From contig JABIWH010000015.1 of assembly GCA_018701215.1 (NCBI GenBank), positions 1 through 64,000 of the forward strand: DNA of 64,000 nucleotides, written 5' to 3'. Position 1 is the first letter of the stretch. Every line of letters starts with the position of its first letter. A model generated the notes under the pieces. It was not told where the DNA came from, searched no databases, and was given only the letters and a program-made list of their open reading frames with translations. Shown piece by piece: positions 32,784 through 41,881 of the stretch. The position numbers and the translations under genes are program-made. This DNA comes from Rhodospirillaceae bacterium (GTDB lineage: Bacteria; Pseudomonadota; Alphaproteobacteria; GCA-2731375).

Positions 32784-33686
32784 ATGACCTCATCGCTGAT
32801 TTCATATCTTATCCAGTGCTACAACGAAGAAAAGTATATCGCCCAGGCGGTCGCAAGCGCGTTTGATCAGACTTATGAAAATTTGGAGATCATACTGTCG
32901 GACAACCGTTCAACCGACAGCTCCCACGAAATCATGCTGGCGGCGGCGGCGGCTTATAACGGACCGCACAAAGTAAGAGTGATCAAACAGCCCGACCATT
33001 GCAATATCTGCGAACATGCCAATCGCCTGGTAAATGAAGTCTCCGGGGAATATATCATCTTCGCATCAGGCGACGATCTGCAGGATCCCACGCGGACTGA
33101 AAAAGTCGTGCGCGTCTGGCAGGAAACCGGCGCCGACATGATTGGTAACAATCTGGCCAAGATAACAGCCGATGGCGGCAAGGTTATCGAGCTGCACCGA
33201 AATCCCAACGAACAATACCACGTGGATCTTGAGGAGATTTTGCGCCGCACCCCCCACACGGCCTGTACCGGCGCCGGCCAGGCGTGGTCACCGCGTCTGT
33301 TCGATCTCCATGGTCCCCTGCCAAGCTGGTACCATACATCTGATGTGCTGGTGCCCTTTTGGGGCGCTTTGGAAGGCGGCGCCGCGTTTATCAGCGAACC
33401 GCTGACATATTTCCGCATCACTGGTGAAAACTGCGGCATGGGTAGCCAGCATATGACGGCGACTGAAGACGAGCGGCACCACCTTGAAGAAAAAATGCAT
33501 GCCGATGTGTCGATGCATCTGCTGATGATCCGCCGCACCCTGCTTGGCTTAAAGGTGCAGGAGCCAGACCGCTATGACTATGACGGGCTTGACGCCCTGA
33601 TTTTGGAGAATTTCGCCGACGCCGCGGAATTGTGGTCGGAGTCCCGCGAAGAACTACTCAAGCTCGAGATGGCCGCGCGTCTCTAA
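32784..33686 (+). CDS. Family 2 glycosyltransferase
   Basis: 300 residues with a GT-A fold. LISYLIQCYNEEKYIAQAVASAFDQTYENLEIILSDNRSTD-type sequence is the classic GT2 opening (binding of the nucleotide), and IIFASGDDLQDP holds the DxD-like metal site (GDD). ACTGAGQAWSPRLFDLHGPL probably contacts the acceptor. It is a soluble, presumably cytoplasmic enzyme with no membrane segment. Its 3' end overlaps the convergent aminotransferase gene by 29 bases. A decayed relative of this gene lies at 43007-43216. Confidence 0.92.
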   Translation: MTSSLISYLIQCYNEEKYIAQAVASAFDQTYENLEIILSDNRSTDSSHEIMLAAAAAYNGPHKVRVIKQPDHCNICEHANRLVNEVSGEYIIFASGDDLQDPTRTEKVVRVWQETGADMIGNNLAKITADGGKVIELHRNPNEQYHVDLEEILRRTPHTACTGAGQAWSPRLFDLHGPLPSWYHTSDVLVPFWGALEGGAAFISEPLTYFRITGENCGMGSQHMTATEDERHHLEEKMHADVSMHLLMIRRTLLGLKVQEPDRYDYDGLDALILENFADAAELWSESREELLKLEMAARL

Positions 33687-34800
33687 CGATGTCACGCAGA
33701 TGCCCGGCAATGATCGCGATATCGTCGCGTTCGAGTGACAATGCGCTGGGTAAATTTACACCAAAGGGCGCAATCGCATAGGCGGCTGGGTTGCGCGCCT
33801 CGGCGCCATGAGCCGCCGGTGTGTTGGCATAAGCGGGAATACTGCTCAGAGGATGAAAAAACGGGCGGCAGTCGATGCCTTTGACACGGAGAGCCTCCAT
33901 CAGGGCAATCTTATCCATACCCAGGCGGGGCTCGAGGATTACCGTGGCCATCCAGTAGCTGTTAAAGACCTGATCGGGTTCCGCGTTCAGGGTGACGCCA
34001 GAGAGGTTCGCAAGTTCCTCCTGATACCAGGCGAATATATCACGTTTTCGCCCGACCAATTCATCAAGCCGTTCTGTTTGGGCCAGACCAACCGCCGCCT
34101 GTAAGGCCGACATCTTGTACTTATAACCGAGCTCCTGGTTATAGAACATGACATCACCCGGCGCGCGGCCATGATCCCGCAGCACCATGCAACGCGCGTA
34201 GAATGCCTCCTCATTGGTGACAAGCATGCCGCCCTCGCCGGTGGTCAGGGTCTTTGAGCCATGAAAACTGAAAGTGCTGGCAAGTCCAAAGCTGCCCGCC
34301 GGGCGGCCCTGATAACGGGAGCCAATGGCCTCGGCGGCATCCTCAATCACCGCGATGTCATTGGCCTCTGCAATGCGGGAAATCGTATCCATTTCCGGCA
34401 TGCTGCCATACAGATCAACCACAATGACCGCCTTGGTCCTGGGCGTTATCGCATGTTGAAATGCATCGGCCGACAAGCACCAGGTCTGTCTATCACAATC
34501 GGCGAAGACCGGATCGGCGCCGAGGTAGGAAATAGGCGCGGCCGTGGCAATCCAAGTCAATTCAGGAACAATAACCTCATCGCCGGGTCCTATACCCAGG
34601 GCCGCCAGGGCCAAATGCAGGCCCGACGTGCAGGATGGCAGGGAAATAGCGTACACGCGATCGACCCGGTCAGCGAACGCCCGTTCGAAACGGGCCGGAT
34701 ACTCGCCCGCCGTCTCATACCAGCCGTTGGTCGCGGCATCGGTGGCATAGGAAATTTCCTTTTCCGTGATCCAGGGTCCGGCAACAGGAAAACTTGTCAC
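33658..34800 (-). CDS. DegT/DnrJ/EryC1/StrS family sugar aminotransferase
   Basis: 380 residues; PLP-dependent enzymes of this family add an amino group to keto-sugar nucleotides (or, in ColD-type members, remove a 3-hydroxyl). SFHGSKTLTTGEGGMLVTN contains the PLP lysine; IAVIEDAAEAIGS holds the aspartate that contacts the pyridine nitrogen; and GDEVIVPELTWIATAAPISYLGADPVFADCD is the standard N-terminal half. ALRVKGIDCRPFFHPLSSIPAY is the C-terminal substrate loop. Lysine rather than histidine at the PLP site points to a true aminotransferase. Likely substrate: the keto-deoxy sugar made by the nearby dehydratases. Confidence 0.95.
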   Translation of the reverse strand: MTSFPVAGPWITEKEISYATDAATNGWYETAGEYPARFERAFADRVDRVYAISLPSCTSGLHLALAALGIGPGDEVIVPELTWIATAAPISYLGADPVFADCDRQTWCLSADAFQHAITPRTKAVIVVDLYGSMPEMDTISRIAEANDIAVIEDAAEAIGSRYQGRPAGSFGLASTFSFHGSKTLTTGEGGMLVTNEEAFYARCMVLRDHGRAPGDVMFYNQELGYKYKMSALQAAVGLAQTERLDELVGRKRDIFAWYQEELANLSGVTLNAEPDQVFNSYWMATVILEPRLGMDKIALMEALRVKGIDCRPFFHPLSSIPAYANTPAAHGAEARNPAAYAIAPFGVNLPSALSLERDDIAIIAGHLRDIVRDARPSRA

Positions 34801-34864
34801 GCCATCAATCCTTGCGTCATCAATATTCTAAAAAAGCCAAAATCATCATAATTCGACCGGATTT

Positions 34865-34898
34865 AATAAATGGTGCATGGGACGCACCAACATTTATT
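34865..34898 (-). terminator. Hairpin overlapping a methyltransferase stop codon
   Basis: AATAAATGGTGC (34865-34876) pairs with GCACCA-aca-TTTATT (34884-34898), giving a 12-pair stem with a three-base bulge and a seven-base loop. It includes the TAA at 34896-34894. On the minus strand the second half is A/T-rich and can act as a terminator between this gene and the aminotransferase gene. Confidence 0.55.
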
Positions 34899-35757
34899 TA
34901 CGGCGAAGAATGGCCATGCGGGTGGGGCTGTAGTTACCCTCGCTTGGCAGCGTCATCGCGACTTTGTGGATCGGGTGTTGATAGTCCGGTTCCTCGCCTA
35001 AATCACGGCATAGCGCGGAATAAACAACGCGGGTGATATAGTAGTAAGTGCTGGAAAAATTTAGAATGCGAAGGATATCGAAATGCGGTGACGCAATTTC
35101 ATCCAGCTCTTGCTCGGTTAGGAACCGATTATGCCAGCGCACGGAAATTTCCGGCAGGCCGATCAATGCGCGGGTCTGGTTCAACATCTCCTGACCATCG
35201 GTAAAATTCTCCAGAGCCAGATAATATCCGCCTGGCTTAAGGTATTGCGCGATATTGTGAATGGCTTGGCGCTGCTCCTCGAATGTGGGCAGGTTGATGA
35301 TGCAGCGATCTGTCGTGGCGACATCGAAATGTTCGGCCCCCGAACAAGCCACCAGATTAAGGATGTCGCCCTCTCTAAATTCGACACGTTTCGATACGTC
35401 CGCATTGTCCGCAAGATTGGCCACGGCCCGCGCAACCATCGCGGGGCTATAGTCCGCGCCCAGGAATGTCGCGGCCTTTAACGTCTCGGCAACACGGATT
35501 GTTGTCTGCCCGTCGCCGCATCCGACATCAAACACCCGCAACGCGTCAGGCAGCTCCAGTTCCTGAATAACCTTGGCGATGGTCTCCGCTTCCAAAATCC
35601 TTAGGTAATTATCATTTGTCGTAACCGCGATGGCCGAACTACCGGCGGCCCGCTCATCCCAATATTCCTTGATCTTGTCGTTCTCGCTTAGAGGCTCTTT
35701 CATAACCGCCAATTCTCGCATCCGAATGAGAAAAAATTCGAGGCCGGTGATTGCCAT
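34894..35757 (-). CDS. Class I SAM-dependent methyltransferase in glycosylation region
   Basis: Up to 287 residues. LRVFDVGCGDGQTTIRVAE is motif I, FLGADYSPAMVARA follows strand 2, and VATTDRCIINLPTFEEQRQAIHNIAQYLKPGGYYLALEN covers motifs post I to III. The C-terminal half includes an Asn/Tyr-rich stretch. Substrate unknown. ATG at 35703 (MKEPLSENDKIKEYWDERAA) is a likely alternative start that would drop a poorly matching 18-residue leader. It is divergent from the O-GlcNAc-transferase-like gene. Confidence 0.85.
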   Translation of the reverse strand: MAITGLEFFLIRMRELAVMKEPLSENDKIKEYWDERAAGSSAIAVTTNDNYLRILEAETIAKVIQELELPDALRVFDVGCGDGQTTIRVAETLKAATFLGADYSPAMVARAVANLADNADVSKRVEFREGDILNLVACSGAEHFDVATTDRCIINLPTFEEQRQAIHNIAQYLKPGGYYLALENFTDGQEMLNQTRALIGLPEISVRWHNRFLTEQELDEIASPHFDILRILNFSSTYYYITRVVYSALCRDLGEEPDYQHPIHKVAMTLPSEGNYSPTRMAILRRK

Positions 35758-35941
35758 GCCCCAACACTATAACGCTGTCACGATTGCAGAGTTTTCGTCA
35801 AGTGCGGCGCCGGCAACATTTAAGGCCCAAAATTCTCGAACGCAGCCGCGCCTCCGCCAGCAAGGGTTTCCCATGCGCCCAACCCAATAACTTCGCGAGC
35901 TCAGGAATATATTAACCATATGCCGCAATGATTTCGCGATC

Positions 35942-38593
35942 ATGAGCATGGACCAACAATCGTTACAACCCGAAGCACTTTGGACAGAGGCCAATTCCCT
36001 GGTTGGCCAAGGACAATTGCTTGACGCCATCCCCCTGTATTTGGAGCTTACCGACCTTTGGCCGGACCGCGCCATTGTCTGGCTGAACCTGGGCATTGTG
36101 CTTGGCGTCCTGCATCGCCATGACGAGGCCCGGCAATGCCTGCAACAGGCTCTGGTGCTGGAGCCGGACAACCCCCTCACCCACTATCAGCTGGGACAGA
36201 TGCAGGAGCACCTGGGCCAGTTGGACGAGGCCGCGCGCAGCTTTCTAAAGGCGACTGAATTGGATCCTGGCTACCTCGATGCCTGGAACAGCCTGGCCGA
36301 TATATGCCTGCAATGCGGCGAGACCGATCTGGCCCGGCAATATCTGGAACAAATTCTGTTGGCCGACAAGGAACATGCGGCGGGCAATTTCTCCTTTGGC
36401 AATCTGTTGCAGGGGCAAGGCGACGACGAGGGTGCCGCCCGGCATTTCGCCATCGCCTATGAAGCAACCAATGATCCGGCCTGCGGCAACAACCTCGCCA
36501 ACGTGCTGGACCGCCTGGATAGGGTCTCCGAGGCCATCGATTTGCTACAGGGTTTGCTGCAAAACCGTCCCGACTACATGCTGGCCTGGAACACCCTTGG
36601 CGGCCTGTTGATGCGCGAGAAACGCTATACCAAGGCGCGGGAGGCTCTGCACAAGGCCCTGGAAATTGACGACGGCTTCCATGCCGCCCGCCACGGCCTG
36701 GCCCGATGCCTGGTACAGATGCGCGACCTGCTGGGTGCCCAGGAACAGATGCAGCGTTTGTTGCACGAGGTGGGCGATGATGTTGCCGTTTTGAAAGACT
36801 TTGCCGTTGTTTTGGAGCGCCTGGGCGACTTCGACGAAGCGTTGGCACAACGGCAACGGGCCATCGATCTTAGCCCCGACGATGCCCGGCTGATCGCCGA
36901 CCACGCCAATCTGTTGCAGTCCCTGCGCCGCTATGATGAAGCCGAAACATTCGCCCACCGCGCCCTGGCATTGGACGCAGGGGAATTGCGGGCCCATATG
37001 GCGATCATTTCCATCTGCACCAATAAGACCGAGATGACGCGGGCGTATGAACATTTGTCGATCGTCATGACGTCGGGCACGCAAGATGTGCTTATTCTGA
37101 ACGCGGTCGGCGGACTGTTCGAACAGTGGAAAGAAGCCGCCAAGGCGATCTCCGTCTATGAACATATTCTGGAGATCGAGCCCAGGGACGCCAACGCTTC
37201 CATCCGGATTTTTGATTTGAAGATGGGCATGTGCGACTGGAGCAACTACGACGAAATCTGTCAAAACCAGATCGATCAGATTGAGGCTGGCTGCGCCGAT
37301 AATGATGACGACGGTGACAGCTTTGACGTCTTCAATCTACAAGCCCTGCCCGTCAGCTATGAATTCATCGGCAAAGTTGCCCGACATGCCGCGATACGGA
37401 TTGCCGGGGAAGCCCGGTTGAACCTGGACGCCCCGCCCCTTGTCCACGCCAAACCGAAATCCGCGCCCGGCGAAAGACGCATCCGCCTCGGCTATGCCCT
37501 GGGGTATACCTGGTTCCACAGTCTGCCCCTGGTCATGAAGGAAGTCATTGAACGCCATGACCGGGATAGGTTCGAGGTCTTCGGCTATTCCGTTCGGCCC
37601 AGTGATGGCGGCGACTTCAACGCCGTCTACCGCGCCGCCTTCGATCATTTCCGTGACATTCCCGGCTCTGCGCCTTATCTGGCCGCACAGATGATCAACC
37701 AGGATGAAATCGATGTCCTGATCGATGTGACCGGCCTAACCTCCATCAACTGCATGCCCGTCAGCTCGTTCCGGCCGGCACCCGTACAGATGCACGGTTA
37801 TGGCTATTCCATCACCACCGGGGCTGATTACATCGACTATCTAATTACTGACCGCAACTATATTCCCGAAGAATGGGAAGCAGTGGGGCCGGAGAAGCTG
37901 TTGTATCTGCCGAATACCTTCATGCCCACCAAACGGCCCGAGAAAATTGGCGCGGCGGTGAGCCGAGCCGATGTGGACCTGCCGGAAGACGTAATCGTCT
38001 TTTGCAACTTCAATCATCCGTGCAAATTCGAGCCGAAAATCTTCGCCGCCTGGATGGAGATCATGAAGCAGGTGCCAAACAGCGTTCTATGGTTCGGCGC
38101 CTGGATGCTGGATACGCAAACGAATTTGCGCCGGGAGGCGGCGACCCACGGTATTGCGGGGGAGCGCTTGATCTTCGCCGAAATCGTCGAGCACGAAGAT
38201 CACCTGGCCCGCTTGCAGCTGGCCGATCTTGCCTTGGACAATCTGCATCATGGCGGCGGCATCACCTCGGTCGATGCACTATGGGTGGGTCTGCCGGTTT
38301 TGAGCATTCTGGGTGACAAACCCGGCGCCCGGCTTGGCGCAACCTTAAGCAATGCCGCCGGTGTCCCCGAAATGGTGGTGCCGGATCTGCCCAGCTATAT
38401 CGAACGCGCCGTGGCCTTGGCGCAAGCCCCGGAACAACGCGCGGCATTGTCCCGGCGCCTGATCGAGGGACGCGACAACCAACCCCTGTTCGACAATGAA
38501 CGCTATTGCCGTAACCTTGACAATGCCATTGAAGCAGCCTGGGATAACCATTGTGCGGGCCGTTCCCCGGAACGTATCGAACTTGGCGAATAG
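35942..38593 (+). CDS. TPR-containing O-GlcNAc transferase (GT41, SPINDLY-like)
   Basis: 883 residues. Residues about 1-430 are tetratricopeptide repeats (many copies of the W/LG/Y/A-pattern, e.g. AIVWLNLGIVLGVLHRHDEA and DAWNSLADICLQCGETDLA), a scaffold for binding the acceptor protein. From about 500, RIRLGYALGYTWFHSLPLVMKEV begins the GT41 catalytic region: VDVLIDVTGLTS, then FCNFNHPCKFEPKIFAAW with the lysine equivalent to the UDP-binding Lys of human OGT, and LALDNLHHGGGITSVDALWVGLPV. GT41 enzymes add GlcNAc or other sugars to Ser/Thr of cytoplasmic proteins; next to flagellar genes, flagellin is a reasonable candidate acceptor. Confidence 0.93.
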   Translation: MSMDQQSLQPEALWTEANSLVGQGQLLDAIPLYLELTDLWPDRAIVWLNLGIVLGVLHRHDEARQCLQQALVLEPDNPLTHYQLGQMQEHLGQLDEAARSFLKATELDPGYLDAWNSLADICLQCGETDLARQYLEQILLADKEHAAGNFSFGNLLQGQGDDEGAARHFAIAYEATNDPACGNNLANVLDRLDRVSEAIDLLQGLLQNRPDYMLAWNTLGGLLMREKRYTKAREALHKALEIDDGFHAARHGLARCLVQMRDLLGAQEQMQRLLHEVGDDVAVLKDFAVVLERLGDFDEALAQRQRAIDLSPDDARLIADHANLLQSLRRYDEAETFAHRALALDAGELRAHMAIISICTNKTEMTRAYEHLSIVMTSGTQDVLILNAVGGLFEQWKEAAKAISVYEHILEIEPRDANASIRIFDLKMGMCDWSNYDEICQNQIDQIEAGCADNDDDGDSFDVFNLQALPVSYEFIGKVARHAAIRIAGEARLNLDAPPLVHAKPKSAPGERRIRLGYALGYTWFHSLPLVMKEVIERHDRDRFEVFGYSVRPSDGGDFNAVYRAAFDHFRDIPGSAPYLAAQMINQDEIDVLIDVTGLTSINCMPVSSFRPAPVQMHGYGYSITTGADYIDYLITDRNYIPEEWEAVGPEKLLYLPNTFMPTKRPEKIGAAVSRADVDLPEDVIVFCNFNHPCKFEPKIFAAWMEIMKQVPNSVLWFGAWMLDTQTNLRREAATHGIAGERLIFAEIVEHEDHLARLQLADLALDNLHHGGGITSVDALWVGLPVLSILGDKPGARLGATLSNAAGVPEMVVPDLPSYIERAVALAQAPEQRAALSRRLIEGRDNQPLFDNERYCRNLDNAIEAAWDNHCAGRSPERIELGE

Positions 38594-38628
38594 ACGCCAT
38601 TGCCGCCAAGCCAATAAGCGGACCAAAG

Positions 38629-39183
38629 ATGAAGTTTAGCGAACTATCAATAGCGGGCGCATACCGCATCACGCCGGAACCGTTGGCGGATGAGCGGGGT
38701 GTTTTCAACCGGCTCTATTGCGCCGAGGAGTTCACTCAGGTCGGCCTGATCAGTGAATATGCGCAGATCAACCACTCGGTTAGCCATCATCAAGGCACCT
38801 TGCGCGGGTTTCACTATCAACTGCCGCCGAAATGGGAGACCAAGGTGATGTGCTGCATGGGTGGCAGAGTTTTCGATCAGCTCTTGGATCTACGCCGCAA
38901 CTCGCCCACCTTTGGGCAGACTTGCGCCGTTACGCTGAAAGCGGAGAGCCATGAAATGGTCTATATCCCCGAAGGCGTCGCGCACGCCTATCTGACCCTG
39001 GCACCTGATACCATTTTGCTTTACCTGATGTCCGCGCCCTACAGTCCCGAGCTGGAGCGGGGCATCCGCTGGAATGATCCCGCCTTCGAATTCACCTGGC
39101 CGTTTGAACCCACGATTATTTCGGACAAGGACCGCAGTTACCCGGATTTCGATGCGGCGTATCATCTGACAAGTGCCGATTAG
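38629..39183 (+). CDS. dTDP-4-dehydrorhamnose 3,5-epimerase-like protein
   Basis: 184 residues of the RmlC cupin family, which epimerises 4-keto-6-deoxy sugar nucleotides at C3 and C5. ADERGVFNRLYCAEEFTQVGL, then GTLRGFHYQLPPKWETKVMCCMGGRVFDQLLDLRRNSPTFG-type sequence includes the catalytic histidine in RGFHYQ; MVYIPEGVAHAYLTL holds the second active-site histidine and the tyrosine region follows. The ATG at 38629 fits the family opening MKFSELSIAGAYRI; a longer frame from 38551 runs inside the preceding gene. No rmlA, rmlB or rmlD genes accompany it, so its substrate is more likely the local CDP- or UDP-linked keto sugar than dTDP-rhamnose. Confidence 0.92.
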   Translation: MKFSELSIAGAYRITPEPLADERGVFNRLYCAEEFTQVGLISEYAQINHSVSHHQGTLRGFHYQLPPKWETKVMCCMGGRVFDQLLDLRRNSPTFGQTCAVTLKAESHEMVYIPEGVAHAYLTLAPDTILLYLMSAPYSPELERGIRWNDPAFEFTWPFEPTIISDKDRSYPDFDAAYHLTSAD

Positions 39184-39287
39184 GGTTAATTTTGTTCCTT
39201 TCGATTTACCATTCGTTCAGCTTCTTTAACTAGCCTAGCCGGGCGGTCAAATGGGGACCGTGAACCAGCAATATAGGCGACGGCGCA

Positions 39288-41588
39288 ATGACGAACATGC
39301 AGGCGAATACGCCCTATCCGAAACAGTTGACGGTCGCCATGACGGACCGCTGCAATTTGAAATGCTTCATTTGCACGCGCGAGGAATTCGAAGGTCAAAT
39401 CGGCAGCAAGGGTAACAATCTGGCGCTGGAAAACCTCTACAAGATGGAGCCGGCGTTGCGCGAGGCCGAGATTATTCAGCTAACCGGTTTCGGCGAGACA
39501 TTTCTGCACCCGGACCTGGGCGAGGCGCTGGACTACATCTATTCCATAAATCAGCGCGAGGATCTGATCTATTTCGTCTCCAACGGCACCCTGCTGACAC
39601 GGGCTTGGGGCGAAAAATTGGATAAACGCCTGAATAATCTGGCAATCTCGCTCAATGCCGCGCGCCCCGATACCTACAAGCGTGACATGCATCCCTACTC
39701 GTACCGCTATACCCGGGAAACAGCACCCAAGGCCTATAGCGGTAAACGCTTCGCCGAGGACGACAAGCGCGAGCGTCCCTGCCAGTTCGAGCAAACGGTC
39801 GGGCGGATCGGCGATTTCATGTCGGCGTTGAGCCCGCAATCAGCGCGGCGGGTCGCCCTGCACTATGTGGTGCATCGGGACAATATTGACGAGATGCCAG
39901 AATTCGTACACTTGGCGCACAGCCTCGGCATCACGCAAATTAACTTCACACATTACATGGTGAACCGGGTCGAAAATATCGAATTCAGCATCTTTTTTCA
40001 GAAGGCCCGCTTTAACGATGCCGTCGACGGCGCCAAAGCCCTCGGCGCCGAGCTGGGCATCGATGTCAACGCGCGGAAATTCTTCGAAGAAGAGGCCCGG
40101 CCGTTCAACGCCGAACAGGATTGCAATTGGCCGACCGAGCAATCCATTATCTTCACCCCCGGACTGGCCGCACCGTGCTGCCACATAGGCGGGGTTTATC
40201 TGGGCAATGCCTTTGAACAAGGCTTCGATGCTGTCTGGAACGGCAAACCGTACCGGAAGCTGCGCCGCGAGCGCTGGATGAATGCTTGCCAGAACTGCAC
40301 CATGTTCCAGACCTTTGACGATTGGAAAGCGCATTTCCACCCCCTGGTGAAGCAGAGCCCGCGCTTTGCCGAATTGGCGGATCATTTCGTCGAGCCGGCG
40401 CCGAATACGCCACCAAAGGTATTCGTGGTTGGAGCGGGGCGCGATGGCACCCGCTCCTTGGGGCGCCTGGTTGCCAACCTGCATGCGGCCAATGGCGAGC
40501 AGATGGGCCTGCATCACGAAGCCAATAGTTTTCGTGCCCAGGCCGGAACGGCGCAGTATCACTGCAATGGCCAAGACGACTGGATGCGTTGCATTCTTGA
40601 CAAGTTCAACGGCGAAGTCGTCTCCGGCAATGCCTTCAATTTCGTCCTGCCTATTCTGCACAAGGCTTATGGCGGTGATGTGCGGATTATTCACATCAAA
40701 CGGGAGCGTGAAAGCTGCCTTGCCTCCATGCATGGCCAGGTCATTGCCGATCCCCTGGCATGGGACGGCTATGTCAATGACGCGGATACATCTCGCGTGG
40801 TTGACGACATGACCTATCGTCCGGCACCGCCGAACGCCGTTCTAATGGGCGAGATGGAAGCCGACGCCTGGAACCAGCTATCCCTGGAAGACAAGCTGGC
40901 GTGGCTGTATGACGCCAGCCACCGGGCGATCGAGGAACACCTGCATCTGTTTCCCAATCATTTGGCGGTGGCTACCGAAGCTCTCGACGAGCCCGCCACC
41001 ATCCGCCGCATCGCACAGTTCGTGAACCCAGGCTGGCGGCAATTCTGCCCGCCGGTGCATCTCAATCATGTGCTGCACGAAAACGCCGCCGAACTGGCGC
41101 CCGGCCCTCTGCTCGCCACGCAAAACGCCATGGCGGATTTCGATCTGCATCAGATGAACGCCTCCGATACCTACCCGGTTATCTATTTCCTGCAACGCAT
41201 GATCGCCGATCACAACACAGCGGAACAGGACGAGGCGATTTCAGACCTCGAAACCCTGCGCGGCGAAATCAGCGCATTGGTGAACCGGGCCGAAGGACAG
41301 ACGCCCGCACCCCCGGTGCATCAGGTGGACGGCGGCGGGCCGAGCCTGCAATTGGTCCGTGGTCACGGGTTGTCGGAGGCACAGACCGCGCGGCTGGATG
41401 AATTCTTCCATGACTTCGAGCCGGACAAGCTGGAACAGTCCACCTCATATCCCGTGATCTACTTCCTGCAACGCCTGATGGCTTTGCGTGACGTCACGGG
41501 CGAAGGAGATCCGGAATTGGCGGCGACCTATCGTTTCATGGGCGATCAGGTTGATGCCTTGATCCAGAAAGCGGCCGAGGCCAGATAG
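39288..41588 (+). CDS. Radical SAM-SPASM protein fused to a sulfotransferase-like P-loop domain
   Basis: 766 residues. Residues 1-365 form a radical SAM enzyme: MTDRCNLKCFICTREEFEG has CxxxCxxC, IIQLTGFGETFLHPDL is the GGE-like motif, and FTPGLAAPCCHIGGVY with NACQNCTMF supplies SPASM cysteines for auxiliary clusters. From about 375, VFVVGAGRDGTRSLGRLVANLH resembles the PAPS-binding P-loop of sulfotransferases, and DVRIIHIKRERESCLASMHG (about 464) the 3'-phosphate site. The C-terminal 150 residues hold two related segments, SDTYPVIYFLQRM and STSYPVIYFLQRL. The fusion seems uninterrupted. Substrate and product are unknown; peptide or glycan modification are both possible. The second half could instead be another P-loop transferase. 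Confidence 0.82.
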   Translation: MTNMQANTPYPKQLTVAMTDRCNLKCFICTREEFEGQIGSKGNNLALENLYKMEPALREAEIIQLTGFGETFLHPDLGEALDYIYSINQREDLIYFVSNGTLLTRAWGEKLDKRLNNLAISLNAARPDTYKRDMHPYSYRYTRETAPKAYSGKRFAEDDKRERPCQFEQTVGRIGDFMSALSPQSARRVALHYVVHRDNIDEMPEFVHLAHSLGITQINFTHYMVNRVENIEFSIFFQKARFNDAVDGAKALGAELGIDVNARKFFEEEARPFNAEQDCNWPTEQSIIFTPGLAAPCCHIGGVYLGNAFEQGFDAVWNGKPYRKLRRERWMNACQNCTMFQTFDDWKAHFHPLVKQSPRFAELADHFVEPAPNTPPKVFVVGAGRDGTRSLGRLVANLHAANGEQMGLHHEANSFRAQAGTAQYHCNGQDDWMRCILDKFNGEVVSGNAFNFVLPILHKAYGGDVRIIHIKRERESCLASMHGQVIADPLAWDGYVNDADTSRVVDDMTYRPAPPNAVLMGEMEADAWNQLSLEDKLAWLYDASHRAIEEHLHLFPNHLAVATEALDEPATIRRIAQFVNPGWRQFCPPVHLNHVLHENAAELAPGPLLATQNAMADFDLHQMNASDTYPVIYFLQRMIADHNTAEQDEAISDLETLRGEISALVNRAEGQTPAPPVHQVDGGGPSLQLVRGHGLSEAQTARLDEFFHDFEPDKLEQSTSYPVIYFLQRLMALRDVTGEGDPELAATYRFMGDQVDALIQKAAEAR

Positions 41589-41610
41589 CGGCAACAACGA
41601 CCGCAGCGGA

Positions 41611-41875
41611 TCAATCGTTCTTGATCAGCAATAAATGCTCCAACAACAGGGCATCGATATTAGTGCCCAGAAAACATTTTGTCGCATCCTCGGGGCGTTC
41701 CATGATCGGTTCGCCCGCGACATTGTACGATGTGTTCAACAACACCGGCACACCGGTCCGATCACCGAACGCTGATACCAATTCATGAAAGCCCGGATCG
41801 CGCGCCGCCGTCATCACGGATCAACGCCGCGCCGGTATTGTGCCAAAGATCGTTGTGCCGGCCGTGGACAATTAT
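41611..41875 (-). pseudogene. Carbamoyltransferase remnant (N- and C-terminal scraps joined by internal deletion)
   Basis: The last 60 codons before 41611 (DPGFHELVSAFGDRTGVPVL, then NTSYNVAGEPIMERPEDATKCFLGTNIDALL) are the typical end of NodU/CmcH-type O-carbamoyltransferases, where PVLLNTSxNxxGEP is diagnostic. Just upstream, in another frame at about 41811-41875, RHNDLWHNTGAALIRD resembles the first residues of such enzymes (HxxxxALxxDG). About 500 central residues are missing and the joint at about 41811 shifts the frame. The N-terminal assignment is less sure than the C-terminal one. This suggests loss of a sugar or flagellin carbamoylation step. Confidence 0.7.
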
Positions 41876-41881
41876 ACGGCG

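Noticed and set aside
35909..35920. TTAACCAT half-site before the GT41 gene
   Set aside because: No second TTAA seven bases away; a single half-site is too common to call.
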